Under the pieces are notes generated by a model that worked only from the letters and a program-made list of their open reading frames with translations, did not search any database and was not told the DNA's origin. Positions 36,547 through 47,167 of a stretch of DNA of 64,000 bases are shown piece after piece. The translations under genes and the position numbers were made by a program. This DNA comes from Ischnura elegans (Eukaryota > Arthropoda > Insecta > Odonata > Coenagrionidae). Numbering within the stretch: position 1 is the stretch's first letter; every line of letters starts with the position of its first letter. The stretch lies in the NCBI RefSeq assembly GCF_921293095.1, contig NC_060247.1:53603111-53667110 (forward strand), written 5' to 3'.

Positions 36547-38620
36547 CATATTTAGTTCATCTTAATACCTTTTTAGCAACTAAATTGTGGAAAGCAAGGT
36601 GATATTCTCCACTAAAAAAATACGCCATAGGATACAAATTTTTGGTGATTTTCTTCTGTTAGTTAATTATCGTGATAGTTTATCCCTAAAATATGATAGC
36701 ATGCGTAATTAGTCACTTATGGTAGTAAGGGTATGTTATAGTTCACTCTTGATCTCTTTGCCTCCCGTGCTGTTTTCGAATATCTCCTCTTTATTGAGGT
36801 AACAGTTATTTTTTTATGGCCACCGGACGGCCGTTCTCGAGGGGGTTTTACGGCACATCACTTCCTCGCTCGTGAGTGTGCCTATATTTATCTCGGCGCG
36901 GCATAAAAAATGGTCTCGCGCGTGCATGAGATTTCCGCGACTCTTTTCTAGTTTCCGCATTCGCCATTCAACTCGCTCTTTTCGCTTTTTCGGGTTATTC
37001 ACTCTCTCAGACCACCTCACCTCCTTCTCCTCCTTGCTTGTCAGGAAATATTCCGCCAGACTGGTCAAGGGAGATGGGGTAGGAACCGTAGCCAAGATTC
37101 GCCATCTCCAACTTCAGGGACTTCGCTATTTCCCCCCGCTATGAAATGGCTTCATGCCAACGGAGAGCGGAAAAGGAAAATCGGAGAAAAAGACATGGAA
37201 TGTAGGATATACGAAAAGCAAGGAAGGAGAGAGAACAACTGGGGACCGGAAAAGAGAGAGAAAAACGTATAAACAAGAAATTTCTTCGGATGTGATTTCT
37301 CTATGAACATTGCGTAAAGTGCATCGCTTGAGGATATCCTTTGCTTTGAAGAAGTCTGATACGAGAGAGGGAGAAATGATCAAATGGAGTATTGGATGGA
37401 AAAGTTAGTATTTCTCGCAGAGGAAAATATCATAGTTTTTTTTTAATTCGGAGAAAATAAAATCATTTGAAGATAATAAAAGACTCCATTTTAAATTACG
37501 TTCCAAATGTAATATGTATGTTTAGAGGCCTAATGAAAATTGCCAGATGTAAAATCAGATCAGGACGGATCTTCGCATTCCGTTGTAAATGTAATAAACA
37601 GTTTTCGTCAAAACACCAAATATATCAATTTTCGTTCAAATGTAGCGAAATGAATTATTTATCTGTTCTTTGAGCAAGTCATTGAACAGTAAATGTTTAA
37701 GTATTTTTATGTTTGCAATGCGGTTAAAATCCTGATATCGGTAGTCCACTGAGGCAATTAGGATGTTTAGAACGTTGTAGATGATTTAAGCTGAACAAAG
37801 TCACAAAAAAGTAGAACCCGGTGAAGACAAACGATTTTCCCCTGCGGAATTGTTTTTCCTTTTACTACACTTGCGGATGATTGTGTAAGGACGCCTATGC
37901 CTCTAGCTAGTCCGCTTTTATTTCCTACCAAATAAATAATTGCTATACATAATTGAAATAGCATATTTACTCCGTCAATCACCTTTACGAATCACCATTT
38001 TAAAAAGCATTTACTCTTAAATTCCGTTAAACTTCGAATCAAGGCGTAATCATCGATGAAAAACACTGATTCGGGGAAATATTGTGCTCATCAAGCCAGC
38101 TTCAACCCATTACCGCCCACCTTAGTCATATAGGCTACATCCTACCATTCTGAATATATGAGGCTCTTTAAGAAATTCCGCACTCCCTTTTGCTATCGAT
38201 TTGTCGCAATTATGTTGTTGAAGGTCTCAATTACTGAATCCACTCATTAGTTTACTTTTGAAAGCGGTCGGAATAAGCTCACTGATGGAAAGGGACAGGT
38301 GCGAAACGGAAATTCAATATGAACGCCTTTTTTCAGTTAATTGCACGCAAGTATCATCAAGTAAACAGGAAATTGTATTTTGTAGATTATTTTATCTTCG
38401 CCTCATCCTTGAATAGACTTGCCTTGAAGATTCATCCTTTCTATCAAGGCTACCTCTAGAAATTGAACAAAATTAGATTCTAAACTCGTTACTACCCACT
38501 GTATTTGAATGATTCTGATTTGAATTCTAAGAGTGATTCTGAAGATTAACAAGTTGATGTATCGCCAAAATATCTCTCTGTATTACTAAAGACACCATAG
38601 GAGTAGCGTGCCTAAATATA
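36547..38620. other. AT-rich sequence with GC-rich patch at 36.8-37.15 kb
   Basis: The 36.81-37.15 kb patch gives frames on both strands (93 codons minus, 90 plus) without recognisable domains. A frame at 37467-37673 is cysteine-containing but unrecognised. No repeats seen. Confidence 0.35.
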
Positions 38621-38802
38621 TCCATGATAAAAGAAAACATATGGTGATTTCCACACTTTGAACACAAAACTCAACAACCGACCATGGTTTCAACACATTG
38701 TGTCATTTTCATGGAAATGTCACAATGTGTTGAAACCATGGTCGGTTGTTGAGTTTTGTGTTCAAAGTGTGGAAATTACCATTTGTGTCCTTTTATCATG
38801 GA
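38621..38802. mobile_element. Foldback element, about 80-nt arms
   Basis: The sequence is palindromic almost throughout. TCCATGATAAAAG at the left matches CTTTTATCATGGA at the right, and the 55-nt inner arms (from TTTCCACACTTTGAACAC to CACATTGTG) pair with hardly a mismatch around a centre at about 38710. The right half contains GAAACCATGGTCGGT and GTGTGGAAA, which also occur in order in the 43.4-kb foldback, so they are related. Non-coding. Confidence 0.85.
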
Positions 38803-38958
38803 TCCACAAAATCGAGCCTGAAACGATTTCATTAGTGCTTAAATATGTTCGTAATCGCAAGCAGATATTTTTGGCGGAAGTGGCGATACCTCCACTGCAC
38901 AAACGCTCGTCCACCGAATCAAATCCGCTCATCTAGTACTATTGGGGATGTGGTTCAG

Positions 38959-39261
38959 GTATATGGTATTTGGAGGAGGCGGCCGACAGCTGAGGTCATT
39001 TGCACCATGAGGGATGGGTAGGTGAGGAAGGGTGGAGAGAAACCCGGCGTCGGCATTAGCCTGCTCTGAGCGAAAGGCACCAAGGGGACCACGGAATAAC
39101 GTCCCATCCGACGGACGGAGTGTTGCGCTTGAAATGTTCTCCACACAACATTCAAGCAGGGATCGGGCAGTCTCTGAAAATTCTCTGCCGCAGCCGGGAT
39201 TTGAACCCGGGCCCACCGGGTGGGAAGCCAACACTCTAGCCACCACACCAACCCGATCCCC
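38959..39261 (-). mobile_element. Complete tRNA-derived SINE, 303 bp, with 9-bp TSD
   Basis: On the minus strand it starts GGGGATCGGGTTGGTGTGGT, with an A-box-like TGGTGTGGTGG, a B box GGTTCAAATCC (39197-39207) and a tRNA-like head of about 75 nt, followed by a tRNA-unrelated body. GTGGTTCAG occurs at both borders (38950-38958 and 39262-39270), as expected for target-primed insertion. The head is related to but different from the heads at 10.3, 29.3 and 56.2 kb. Two overlapping minus-strand frames inside it are artefacts. Confidence 0.85.
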
Positions 39262-39270
39262 GTGGTTCAG

Positions 39271-41584
39271 TGGGCGATTGTTGAGCGTTTTTGAAGTGGA
39301 GGAATGGATGGGTTAACCGATGGTGATAGCAGGTGAGGATCGTCTTCTTGGAGACGGCGGGAACATCAGTGTGGACATGTGAATATGGGTGCGCCTACTC
39401 CAAAACCTTGACCCCCACTTTCTTCATGCTCCCCCCCCCCCGCTCCTTCATCCGTCACTGCGCTAAAGCGAGAACTCGTGAGTTAGCTCCCTCCAAGTGC
39501 TCTCGCTTCACTATCGTGCTTTCCATATCAACTCTCCGCCATCATCTTCTTTCCTTCACCTCATCATTTTCGATCCAAAACCTTCGCCCTCCCACCCAAA
39601 TGCCCCTCAGCTCCTCTGCCCATCGCGAGGGTGCCAGCCGGCACCCTTCCATCCCCGCGGACCGAGGGGTTTCGACCCATCCACTCCCTATCCCCCGCCC
39701 TAGCAGCGCATCTCCTTCCTCTCGCCCTTTCCTTCCCGTCAGCTTCTTGAGCCATTTATCTTCGCTCGCCTTTTTCGGACACGGCTCGCCTTCTTTCGCA
39801 TCCGTCATCATGTAGCCGGACGCTCGGGATTTCCCTTCCATTCCCATCTCATCCTCCAAATCGACTATTTGTCATATTAACTTTGTGATGGCTAGAGACG
39901 AAATGGCGTAAACATACGTAAGAAGTTGATGTGGCGATGGTTCCCGAAAATTACGATTGTTTTCGAGGTACAATCATTGGGTGTTACCAAGATTGAGTGT
40001 CTTTCTCACGAAGACCTTCCAGTACGGAAGGCTTGTATGTTTGACCCAGGGTGATGCTAGACAGCTGATTCCAGTGGTTAAAATACCTTCTCGCAAGAAA
40101 AATTATTTTTATCGTATGTAGCCTACCTCTTGAAATGGCTTGACGTTGTTTCGATGATAATCTCACTTTTAGAATGCCGTCACGACATGGTTTATGATCA
40201 TCACTCTTTATTCACAGATACAACCATAAGGTTGGTTTAAAGGAGTATTTGTAGGGCTTACCTCAGATCAATTTACAGATGCGGATATCACAGATTCGGG
40301 ATAGGTTAACAAGTTTTTTTTCTCCAAGCAACTTCGAACTTCGAGAGTTTTTAGGTACATCCCTTTTATTCTTTAGCTTTAATGATTAAAATTTTGTCGC
40401 GTAATTTTTAAATTTTAATACGATTTACTAATATTGCCGCTTAAGCTTAGTCTTTTTATCCTATTTATTCTTTGCTTATGCCTAAAAACTCTCAGAAAGG
40501 GCATTAAATTATGTTTATTCCTATGTTTATAATCTTAACAATTCCATTTTCTTCCAGCCGATTTTCAGAATTTAGGAGCAAAAATCTTTCATGTCCGTAG
40601 TGTAATGAATATGCAAATTGTAGTTCGCTGAGGATTGTGTCTTCGGTGGAGACTTGTCTGTGCCTCGATAAAACAGGTGATCGTGAGTTATATGCGCGTT
40701 TCTATCTTATTCGCTAATTTTTATTCTAATACTTATATGCAACTTTTTGCGATGTTTCCGATGTTTTATTCGAGACTTGATTAGTTTTATAACATCAATT
40801 TATCGAATGTATAAAAAGTGGCTTATTTTGCAAAATAAAAATATTTTAATTCGCAAAAATTGAATGAGCAAAATTTAATTTCATACAACTCTCGGTTAAG
40901 GTTAAAGTACTCCAATTTTCTAATGGCTTTTTGTAAATGACAGTGACTCGAAGCCCTCGCCTTATGTGGTGCATTCCATTAGGCCCTCAGTCTGAGGTTA
41001 ATATTTCACCGGATGACGACAGGCGGAGACGAAAGAGTTTCTAGGATATGAATCGAAGGGAGTGGGAAGGGAGAAATGATTATGACTTCATGAGTGCGCG
41101 ACATAATCGCTCTACCATATTCGAATCTATTGCTCCAAAAGATTTTGAGATTTTCTTCTACAATGGAATAGACCATCGATCAATCTTTCTTACCTCTGCT
41201 AATAACATTTTCAACAATAATATAACTTTCTGATGAATTATTTTGGCAGTTCTTTAAAGTTCTGGAAACAACTAAAAAAAATTCATATTTGACCAAAGTT
41301 GTAGGTCCTGAGGGTCCATGTGTTTTGACATGCATTTTTTAGACACAATTTTTTAAATATACATGCCATTCCCATATTCTTATTTAAGTGCGCCAAAGGA
41401 GGACGTTGTATTTTCCTTCGTTAATACAGCGAAGTCCCCAAGTACTTATATGTTTTCATCGATTCAGTCAAGTCTAGTCTTGCTGTCCTCCCTTGCTTGA
41501 TCAACTCTCAAGAATTTTCCTTGTGACGGAAAGAGAATCCGTTCTTCTCCGTCCACTAGCGATCAATACCAAGTTGCGATCTTA
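39271..41584. other. Mixed sequence; CT-rich 39.4-39.85 kb, AT-rich after
   Basis: 39.4-39.85 kb is C/T-rich and includes an 11-C homopolymer at 39431-39441. The 160-codon + frame and the 105-codon - frame there are low-complexity. 39.9-41.55 kb is AT-rich with nothing recognised. Confidence 0.4.
39431..39441 (+). repeat. Poly-C homopolymer
   Basis: Eleven consecutive C residues. Confidence 0.95.
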
Positions 41585-41621
41585 AAGGTTGATGTCCATG
41601 GATTAGGACATCAACCTTTTG
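41585..41621 (+). repeat. Perfect 14-bp hairpin
   Basis: AAAGGTTGATGTCC, an 8-nt loop, then GGACATCAACCTTT. It sits at the left edge of the GC-rich island. Too short for a typical miRNA precursor, and there is no evidence of function. Confidence 0.8.
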
Positions 41622-41639
41622 TTTTCCGAGAGCTCCCAC

Positions 41640-42060
41640 TGACTCCGAGACGCGTCGCGCGTCACGGAGGAGTGGAGCGGGAGGGAAGCCAATGGAGCGA
41701 GCGATCCGATTCGGAGCGGCCAAAGCCGTCGAAGGAAGAATTGCAGGAGGAAGACCGCGCGCGCCGATCACCTTGAGGCGTCGCACCTGCGATCCCGCGG
41801 CGTGGTTGTGTAATCGCGCCAGCCAGCGACGACACCCACGCCTTCCCCGCCACGCCCGGAGGACTCGTGGAGGGCGCGGCGGCTACACACCGCCACCGCC
41901 AGCAACATCTATAAAAACCCCGTTTCCACCCCCCACCGCGGGCCCTGGGGGCGGCCGCCCCCTTCCCGCCTCTCGCTCACTCCACACACACACACCGCGG
42001 TCTCTCAACCGCCGCTGCCGCGAATCCTTCCTTCACGACAGACACTACGCTGGCGAGACT
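41640..42060 (+). promoter_or_regulatory. GC/CpG-rich island with TATA box, candidate promoter
   Basis: This 400-bp island is dense in CpG within AT-rich surroundings. TATAAAAA is at 41910-41917. About 30 bp downstream lies a perfect 16-bp palindrome, GGGGGCGGCCGCCCCC (41947-41962), then CT/CA-rich sequence that could be a 5' UTR. A 215-codon + frame runs straight through the TATA box (41692-42339), so it is unlikely to be the product. No downstream protein is recognised. A donor-like ACA/GTAAGTAA lies at about 42388. Confidence 0.35.
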
Positions 42061-42109
42061 CGCTGCAAAACACTTGTCTTTCGCGGAGAGGAAAAAAAGC
42101 CAGCCATTA

Positions 42110-42142
42110 CTCGCACCAAAAGGCCATTGCCCTTGGTGCGAG
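42110..42142 (+). repeat. 10-bp hairpin downstream of the island
   Basis: CTCGCACCAA and TTGGTGCGAG pair around a 13-nt loop. Possibly part of a 5' UTR if the TATA box is used; function unknown. Confidence 0.7.
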
Positions 42143-42339
42143 CAATTGAGACGAGGAAGAGATTCTTTCAGGTTTCCAATTCTACACAGCGTGGTGTTGA
42201 TGCCAAGTCTTGTGAATTAACGTTTTCTTCCGGTTTCCTCACTCTGCTCTTTGTGCGGACGGATAGCAAGAACGTATTATTCATTCAAAATATCTCCTTG
42301 TGGGTTCTTAGCATGCGAGTTTTAATCTGTAATGTTTAA

Positions 42340-43088
42340 GCTGCCGAGTCACCAACAAAACTACTTTAACTAGTTTCCATCAGACAGTAAGTAATAAATC
42401 AGACGCTTAGTTATAATGCTACTGTTTTGATGATAACTTTAGTTTTGCTGTGGTGCATAAAATGAACACGATAATGGTTACAATTCGTCGGTTTTATTAT
42501 TTCCCAATCGGTATTTTTTTCGTGGGAGGAAATAGCTTGTTGTGATGAGAGTGGCGTTTGGGGATTACGTCATTTCACGGGGGAGCGAAAATTTGTCGTA
42601 GCGGTCTCGAGGAAGACAGCCAGTCGGCCCTTTCCCTCCCACTCCCATGCCTCTTCTCCCTCGTCTGTCTCCGCCGCCGATCGAGCCCGTCAAAGATGGA
42701 AACAGGTCGTGTGCTGGCCGTATGTCCAGCGTGTTTGTGCCTGCGGATCCAGCATTTGGACCGGAAGTTGACATCACGGCGGCGGTGAGGAGTCTTGCAA
42801 CCTATCGGTGATCGTTTTTAGCGAGTCGGCCGACTGTGCGGAGGGCCGACGGAGTTTGCGGCTCCCACGGAAGGCTTAGCTCGTTCTGAAAGCAATGTCG
42901 AGGAATGTATCTGTTGCTGTATTTTTGGTATGGAACGCTGATCCTCCGTTCAGAGCTGGGCGATGAATATAGTGAGCATACATAAATATGACGCACGTAT
43001 TTTAATAGCAGAAGTACGTTTCCGTCGAAAATTTATATATTCATATTACGAAAATTGTAGGCACTGAAAGAATCAAAATTTTACTTCA
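42340..43088. other. Mixed sequence, GC-rich 42.55-42.9 kb
   Basis: The GC-rich patch yields short frames on both strands with no domain. The remainder is AT-rich. Confidence 0.35.
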
Positions 43089-43178
43089 AGGTTTTCCTCT
43101 CGGGTTCTACACAAGATAAATGCATTCGTATTGGCCGATCTTTCGGAAAACGACCTGTCTTCCATTCTCACTCTATGA
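43089..43178 (+). pseudogene. Coding-like fragment with SENDLSSIL peptide, copy 1
   Basis: The frame reads RFSSRVLHKINAF then VLADLSENDLSSILTL and stops. It matches a second locus at 53747-53833 with conserved spacing, R-x-SS-x3-H-x2-N-x2-VL-x-D-x-SENDLSSIL, while silent and conservative differences accumulate. That pattern suggests descent from a protein-coding sequence. In both copies an AG precedes the frame (TTCAAG/G here), so it may start at a 3' splice site. Family unknown; possibly part of a transposable element. Confidence 0.45.
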
Positions 43179-43442
43179 ATATCGAAATCTTCATAAATTC
43201 ACTGATTATTTATTTGCTTTATTATTTCAATTAAATATATTTTTATATATTTACTCTGTATTTCCATCTCCATCAGTTCGACTACATTGAGACTGTCAAC
43301 TATCTTTTTTAGCTTAGCGTTTCCCGCTTTAATGATTAGAAATTGGGATGACAACTAATTTAAGTTTACAATATTAACGCTTAAAAATTTCAGTAGGCCA
43401 TATTTTCAGAAACGCCTATGAATATATCGATTTCTCTTTCAG

Positions 43443-43593
43443 CTTATTAAAACAACTTGTCTGTTTCCACACTATTTTATTTTCACCGACCAGGGTTTCG
43501 GCAACTTGTGCCACCTTGACAATGGCACAAGTTGCCGAAACCCTGGTCGGTGAAAATAAAATAGTGTGGAAACAGACAAGTTGTTTTAATAAG
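43443..43593. mobile_element. Perfect foldback, 71-nt arms, 9-nt loop
   Basis: Arms 43443-43513 and 43523-43593 are exact complements (CTTATTAAAACAACTTG... outward). The right half carries the family core TTGACAATGGCACAAGTTGC then CGAAACC, in which GGCA and TGCC pair. It is followed by TGGTCGGTGAAAATAAAA and GTGTGGAA, the same order as in the other members. Non-coding. Perfect pairing over 71 bp implies recent formation or ongoing conversion between arms. Confidence 0.92.
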
Positions 43594-44561
43594 CCGGATA
43601 TCAAAGATTGTGCACACTGAAGCACTTCATCAAAGACACTGTGCTTTGATTTCTCTTTCTATAAATGAGAGGAGAAATATCCTGGTAATTCAGTTTTATA
43701 ATCAGCTGATTGTGTCGCCCCTGAATTAAAGTTATATATACTTCTATTTCTCACACCCTTGAAAATTTTTCTCCGCTCCCTTTATTTTAATGAAATATAG
43801 CGGAGTGAGCGCGGAATGAATCCACGCCTGCGATGAGGAGGGCGTGAAGACTGGTTTGAGTGTCGCGCGGGAGGCGAATGGTAGGTCGGCGGCGCGTTGC
43901 ATGTGGCGGGGTCGACCGGCGGGGCGGAGGAGGGTGGTTCTTACCAGAAGAGTGCCGAGGGGGTGCGGGGCGGGAGAAACACGTCGGGGCGTATATTGGC
44001 GTGCGGGTGTGTGCTAGCGTATTTTGTGCCCTTCTGACCCGGAGACGCCAAGGCCAGAGACGGAGAGAGAGAGAGGGCACTGCACTCCCTCAGACTCTGA
44101 TTTCCCCTTCCCCCTCCCCTACACTTTATCTCCCCCAACCCCCTCCTCGCATCCCCCCCTTCACTTTTTTTTTCACCCCTCGGTTCGTTTCAACCACCTC
44201 CCCCTTCCCCTTTCACTCCCCCTCTCCGCCGCCCCGTCGTGCTATCTTCCTCCTCCTCCTCCCGCCCCCCTCCGTCGCTAGGTTCCCCTCAGAGCCAGAC
44301 ACCAACCCCCTCTCGGGAGTCCACCCGCGAGACTCACGCCATTTCTTCCCCTCCCCCCTTCCCCCACCCTCTTTCTCGCTGGCTCACTCGCCAGTCTTCC
44401 CCGAGCCTCCTAGCTCTTACCCTTTCATGTACGAGTTTACTACACTCGAGCGACAACAATGTTTTAAATCGAGTTTCTACGTGCAATTGACCATAATATT
44501 TATTTATTTACTCCTTAATTCATTCCATGAGAGCAAACATGCAAATAAATTCATCATGTAG
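43594..44561. other. GC-rich island and pyrimidine tract (43.8-44.42 kb)
   Basis: The GC-rich part at 43.8-44.05 kb passes into a long C/T-rich run. A 233-codon + frame (43860-44561) is G/R rich then P/S rich, as expected from composition. (GA)n at about 44065-44076. I do not call a gene. Confidence 0.5.
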
Positions 44562-44792
44562 GATAGAAAGGGATAGGAACACATGGTAGTAAAAGAAAGA
44601 GGACAAAGGTGCTGTGGTAGATGGAAAAAGTCAGAGATCAGAAGGTAAAAATGCGGCCTGACTGGGACTCGAATCCAGGACCTCCCGTTTTTCGACCGAA
44701 TGCTCTACAAGTTACGCTACCAGGACGCTTAAATTTACAATGATTTCGGCGGGGGTGTATGCACAAAAAACCCTTTGCTTTGGCCCACAAGA
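44562..44792 (-). repeat. tRNA-like dispersed repeat, copy 2
   Basis: Homologous to 10239-10455 on both sides of the tRNA-like core. The minus strand at 44726-44653 has GTCCTGGTAGCG, an anticodon-arm-like TTCGGTCGAAAA, a B-box-like GATTCGAGTCC and CAGGCCGCATTTTT. It keeps the anticodon region that copy 1 has lost. Confidence 0.7.
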
Positions 44793-45197
44793 ATAAACAA
44801 TAGATGGTACTGGGGCAGCTCACCACTCACCAACAAAAGAAATGGACAAGAACACAAGAGTGAAAGGAAAGATGTACTCTCATATGATAGCTGGAAAGAT
44901 ACATGAGAATGCGTTCTTTATATTTTACATGCTTACATACAGCATTTTCGCCAGTTTGCAGCGATGCAGTAACATGAAATATGAACGTAAACATTCAAAC
45001 AATGAATACAGACAAAAAATAGTAAAGAACGCAAATTCAAGACACGTTGAAAGGGAGGTAGAGGGAGTATTTACTCGTCGATTAAATGGAGATAAACATT
45101 AGATTTAAGATTTGATTTATCGGTAAGCAAAGTGCAAATAGGCGCTGATGAAGATGTAAGAACATATCGAATCGCCAGCAAAAATGTTTGTATTTCA
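44793..45197. other. AT-rich sequence, unrecognised short frame
   Basis: An 86-codon frame at 44842-45102 is lysine, asparagine and histidine rich. No family recognised. Confidence 0.35.
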
Positions 45198-45290
45198 TTC
45201 CCTTACCAATACTCCGAGATTATTTTAATTATGCATTTCGTTCCCTGGCTAATACTCCAAAATTATTTTAATTATTATATAAATTGAGGG
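45194..45290 (+). repeat. Two-copy tandem repeat, period about 47 bp
   Basis: ATTCCCTTACCAATACTCCG, then AGATTATTTTAATTAT, recurs as GTTCCCTGGCTAATACTCCA, then AAATTATTTTAATTAT. Confidence 0.75.
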
Positions 45291-45509
45291 CATGGAAATT
45301 AAATCAAGTCACATTTGGTCACTGTGTAACCCATTATAACCTAATGTTGCTTCTAAGCAACATCAAAAATGTATAAATTTTCTGCTTTATTTAGGAAATT
45401 TCTAAACTATGCATTTTTTGTGGTGAAAATATTAATGACTAAATATTTAGCTGCCAAGATAATTATGATTGAGTGTAAAATTTTCAAGAGAAAATAAAAT
45501 CACTTCGTA

Positions 45510-45600
45510 TTTTCCACACAATTTTAATGTTTTGCGACCGGTTTCGACGTGTTCTACATAATTTTCAAGCTGGACTGCCATTTTATTTTATCTTTTGATT
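45510..45600 (-). repeat. Solo degenerate copy of the GAAAC-core repeat
   Basis: On the minus strand CTTGAAAATTATGTAGAACA is followed by CGTCGAAACCGGTCGCAAAA, then ATTGTGTGGAAAA. This is the order of blocks seen in the foldback arms, here without an inverted partner. Confidence 0.6.
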
Positions 45601-45700
45601 TCATTTTATTTTATCTTGTATAACTTCCACAAAGTTAATTCACCAACCATCAACTTCATTAAAAATTTCAAGTTTTCAAAATGAAAAGTCTTTAAATTTG

Positions 45701-46008
45701 TTCATGGTTAAATAAAAAACACAGTACTATTCCACAACCTTATATTTTTGCAGTCTACTAGTTTCAACGTTACAACGTCATTATCAAGACTAACTGAGAA
45801 AAGCATACAACATCCAGCCTTATTTATCCAACAATAGTGTGAGGGAAGGAGGAGGGGTAAATAAGGCTGTTGTATTGTTGGATAAATAAGGCTGGATGTT
45901 GTATGCTTTTCTCAGTTAGTCTTGATAATGACGTTGTAACGTTGAAACTAGTAGACTGCAAAAATATTAGGTTGTGGAATAGTACTGTGTTTTTTATTTA
46001 ACCATGAA
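45701..46008. mobile_element. Foldback element, about 137-nt arms
   Basis: Arms 45701-45837 and 45873-46008 (outer end TTCATGGTTAAATAAAAAAC) pair almost perfectly around a 35-nt centre. The family core occurs in each arm: right CTTGATAATGACGTTGTAAC then GTTGAAAC (45921-45948), left its complement (45761-45788). ACGTT-GT-AACGT is self-complementary within the core. No coding. Confidence 0.92.
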
Positions 46009-46995
46009 TATCTCATCGTTCCACCAAGTAACGCCTAAATCTGTTGATTTTATTCTTGAAATTTGATTTCTCCCAGCAGCAGCTCTGGGTTGGAAAGGGT
46101 TAAAATCCTTCCGGTTGTGTTCATCCTCTGTTTTCCCTTCTCGTGACTCTCTCTCTCTCTCCGTTTCTCTATCTCCTTCGCTCTGCCCTTCCCCTCCCAC
46201 CCTTCCCCCCCTTCCTTCGCCAATCCACCCACCCACTCTCCTCTCCTACTCTCTCGCTATTCCTCTCCATTGACCATGTCCGCGGGGGCCAAGGCTCTCA
46301 CAAATTTTGAGATATGTTCCTCGTCTTTCCTTTCGGGAATGGGTTTTTATATTTATTTTTCCTTCTCTCTCCGTGTCATCAAAGTTGGTCGTCTTTTGCC
46401 GTAAATCTTTAATTTACGTCTTTTTTTATTGTAATTTTTATGACGATGGCGCTCGAATGTTCAGTAGGGTTATTCTTGTGGTCCCTTGATGTTGCCCAAA
46501 CAGTAGCTCCGACTTCCTCCTTTACTTTTCGCCTTCTTGGTCCATCTCCGCCGGATATTGTGGGCGTTATCCTCTACGAGCTGTGCGGAGCTCGGCTCTG
46601 GAAATTTCATCGCGAATGTGAACCGTCTTGTAGTCCTTGTAATTCAATGTGCCACCTTCATGAACTCAACGTTTCTGGTTCGCCGGCATAGGAATAGCGT
46701 GTCTTCTCTCTCGTCTTCTAATCTGTTCTCGCAATTCCTGGTATCTCTTCTTGATATGTTCCTATCTCATTTCAGCATAGTTACCTTTGAAGGTGAGAAT
46801 ACTCTTTCTGTTAAAAAGGCTCACTTCGCTAAAGGCCATCTCTTTCGGCAAGCAGTCTTTCATGAATACACATTGCATATACCACGCAGATGCATGCTGA
46901 ACTTTTATTTCTTTCGATTTTCCGGAATTATTATCCCTATTTATTCAAATGAAATCGACTTATTTTGGCGTGACTTGGTGGAACGATGAGGTATT
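46009..46995. other. Pyrimidine-rich patch then mixed sequence
   Basis: 46.1-46.27 kb is CT-rich with (CT)n at about 46147-46162. Frames at 46.44-46.99 kb (83 and 150 codons, overlapping) have no recognisable domain. GAATCGACTTATTTTGGCGT-type sequence adjoins the next foldback. Confidence 0.35.
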
Positions 46996-47167
46996 CATGG
47001 TGAAACAAAAATCGAGTATTGTTCCATAAACTTTTATTCGCTGTCAACTAGTTTCGACGGCTATAGCGTCATTACCTGATTGTCTTGATAATGGCGCTGT
47101 AGCCGTCGAAACTATTTGACAGCAAATAAAAGTTTGTGAAACAGTACTGGGTTTCTGTTTCACCATG
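46996..47167. mobile_element. Foldback element, about 75-nt arms
   Basis: CATGGTGAAAC at the left pairs with GTTTCACCATG at the right. Inner arms carry the family core, right TTGATAATGGCGCTGTAGCC then GTCGAAAC (47085-47112), left its diverged complement from 47051. After the core come AAATAAAAGTTTGTGAAACA and GTACTG, shared with the 45.7-kb member. Confidence 0.88.

Noticed and set aside
41585-41621. miRNA precursor
   Set aside because: The hairpin is only 14 bp with an 8-nt loop, too short for a canonical precursor.
41692-42339. 215-codon + frame as a protein-coding gene
   Set aside because: It runs through a TATA box and GC palindromes, its first half is R/A/G/P rich from composition, and no domain is seen.
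43700-43722. hAT terminus ending GTCGCCCCTG
   Set aside because: The reverse complement CAGGGGCGAC looks like a hAT end, but no partner end or duplicate of the adjacent AATTAAAG was found upstream.
43860-44561. 233-codon + frame as a gene
   Set aside because: G/R-rich start and P/S/L-rich remainder mirror the purine- and pyrimidine-rich DNA; overlapping frames exist on both strands.
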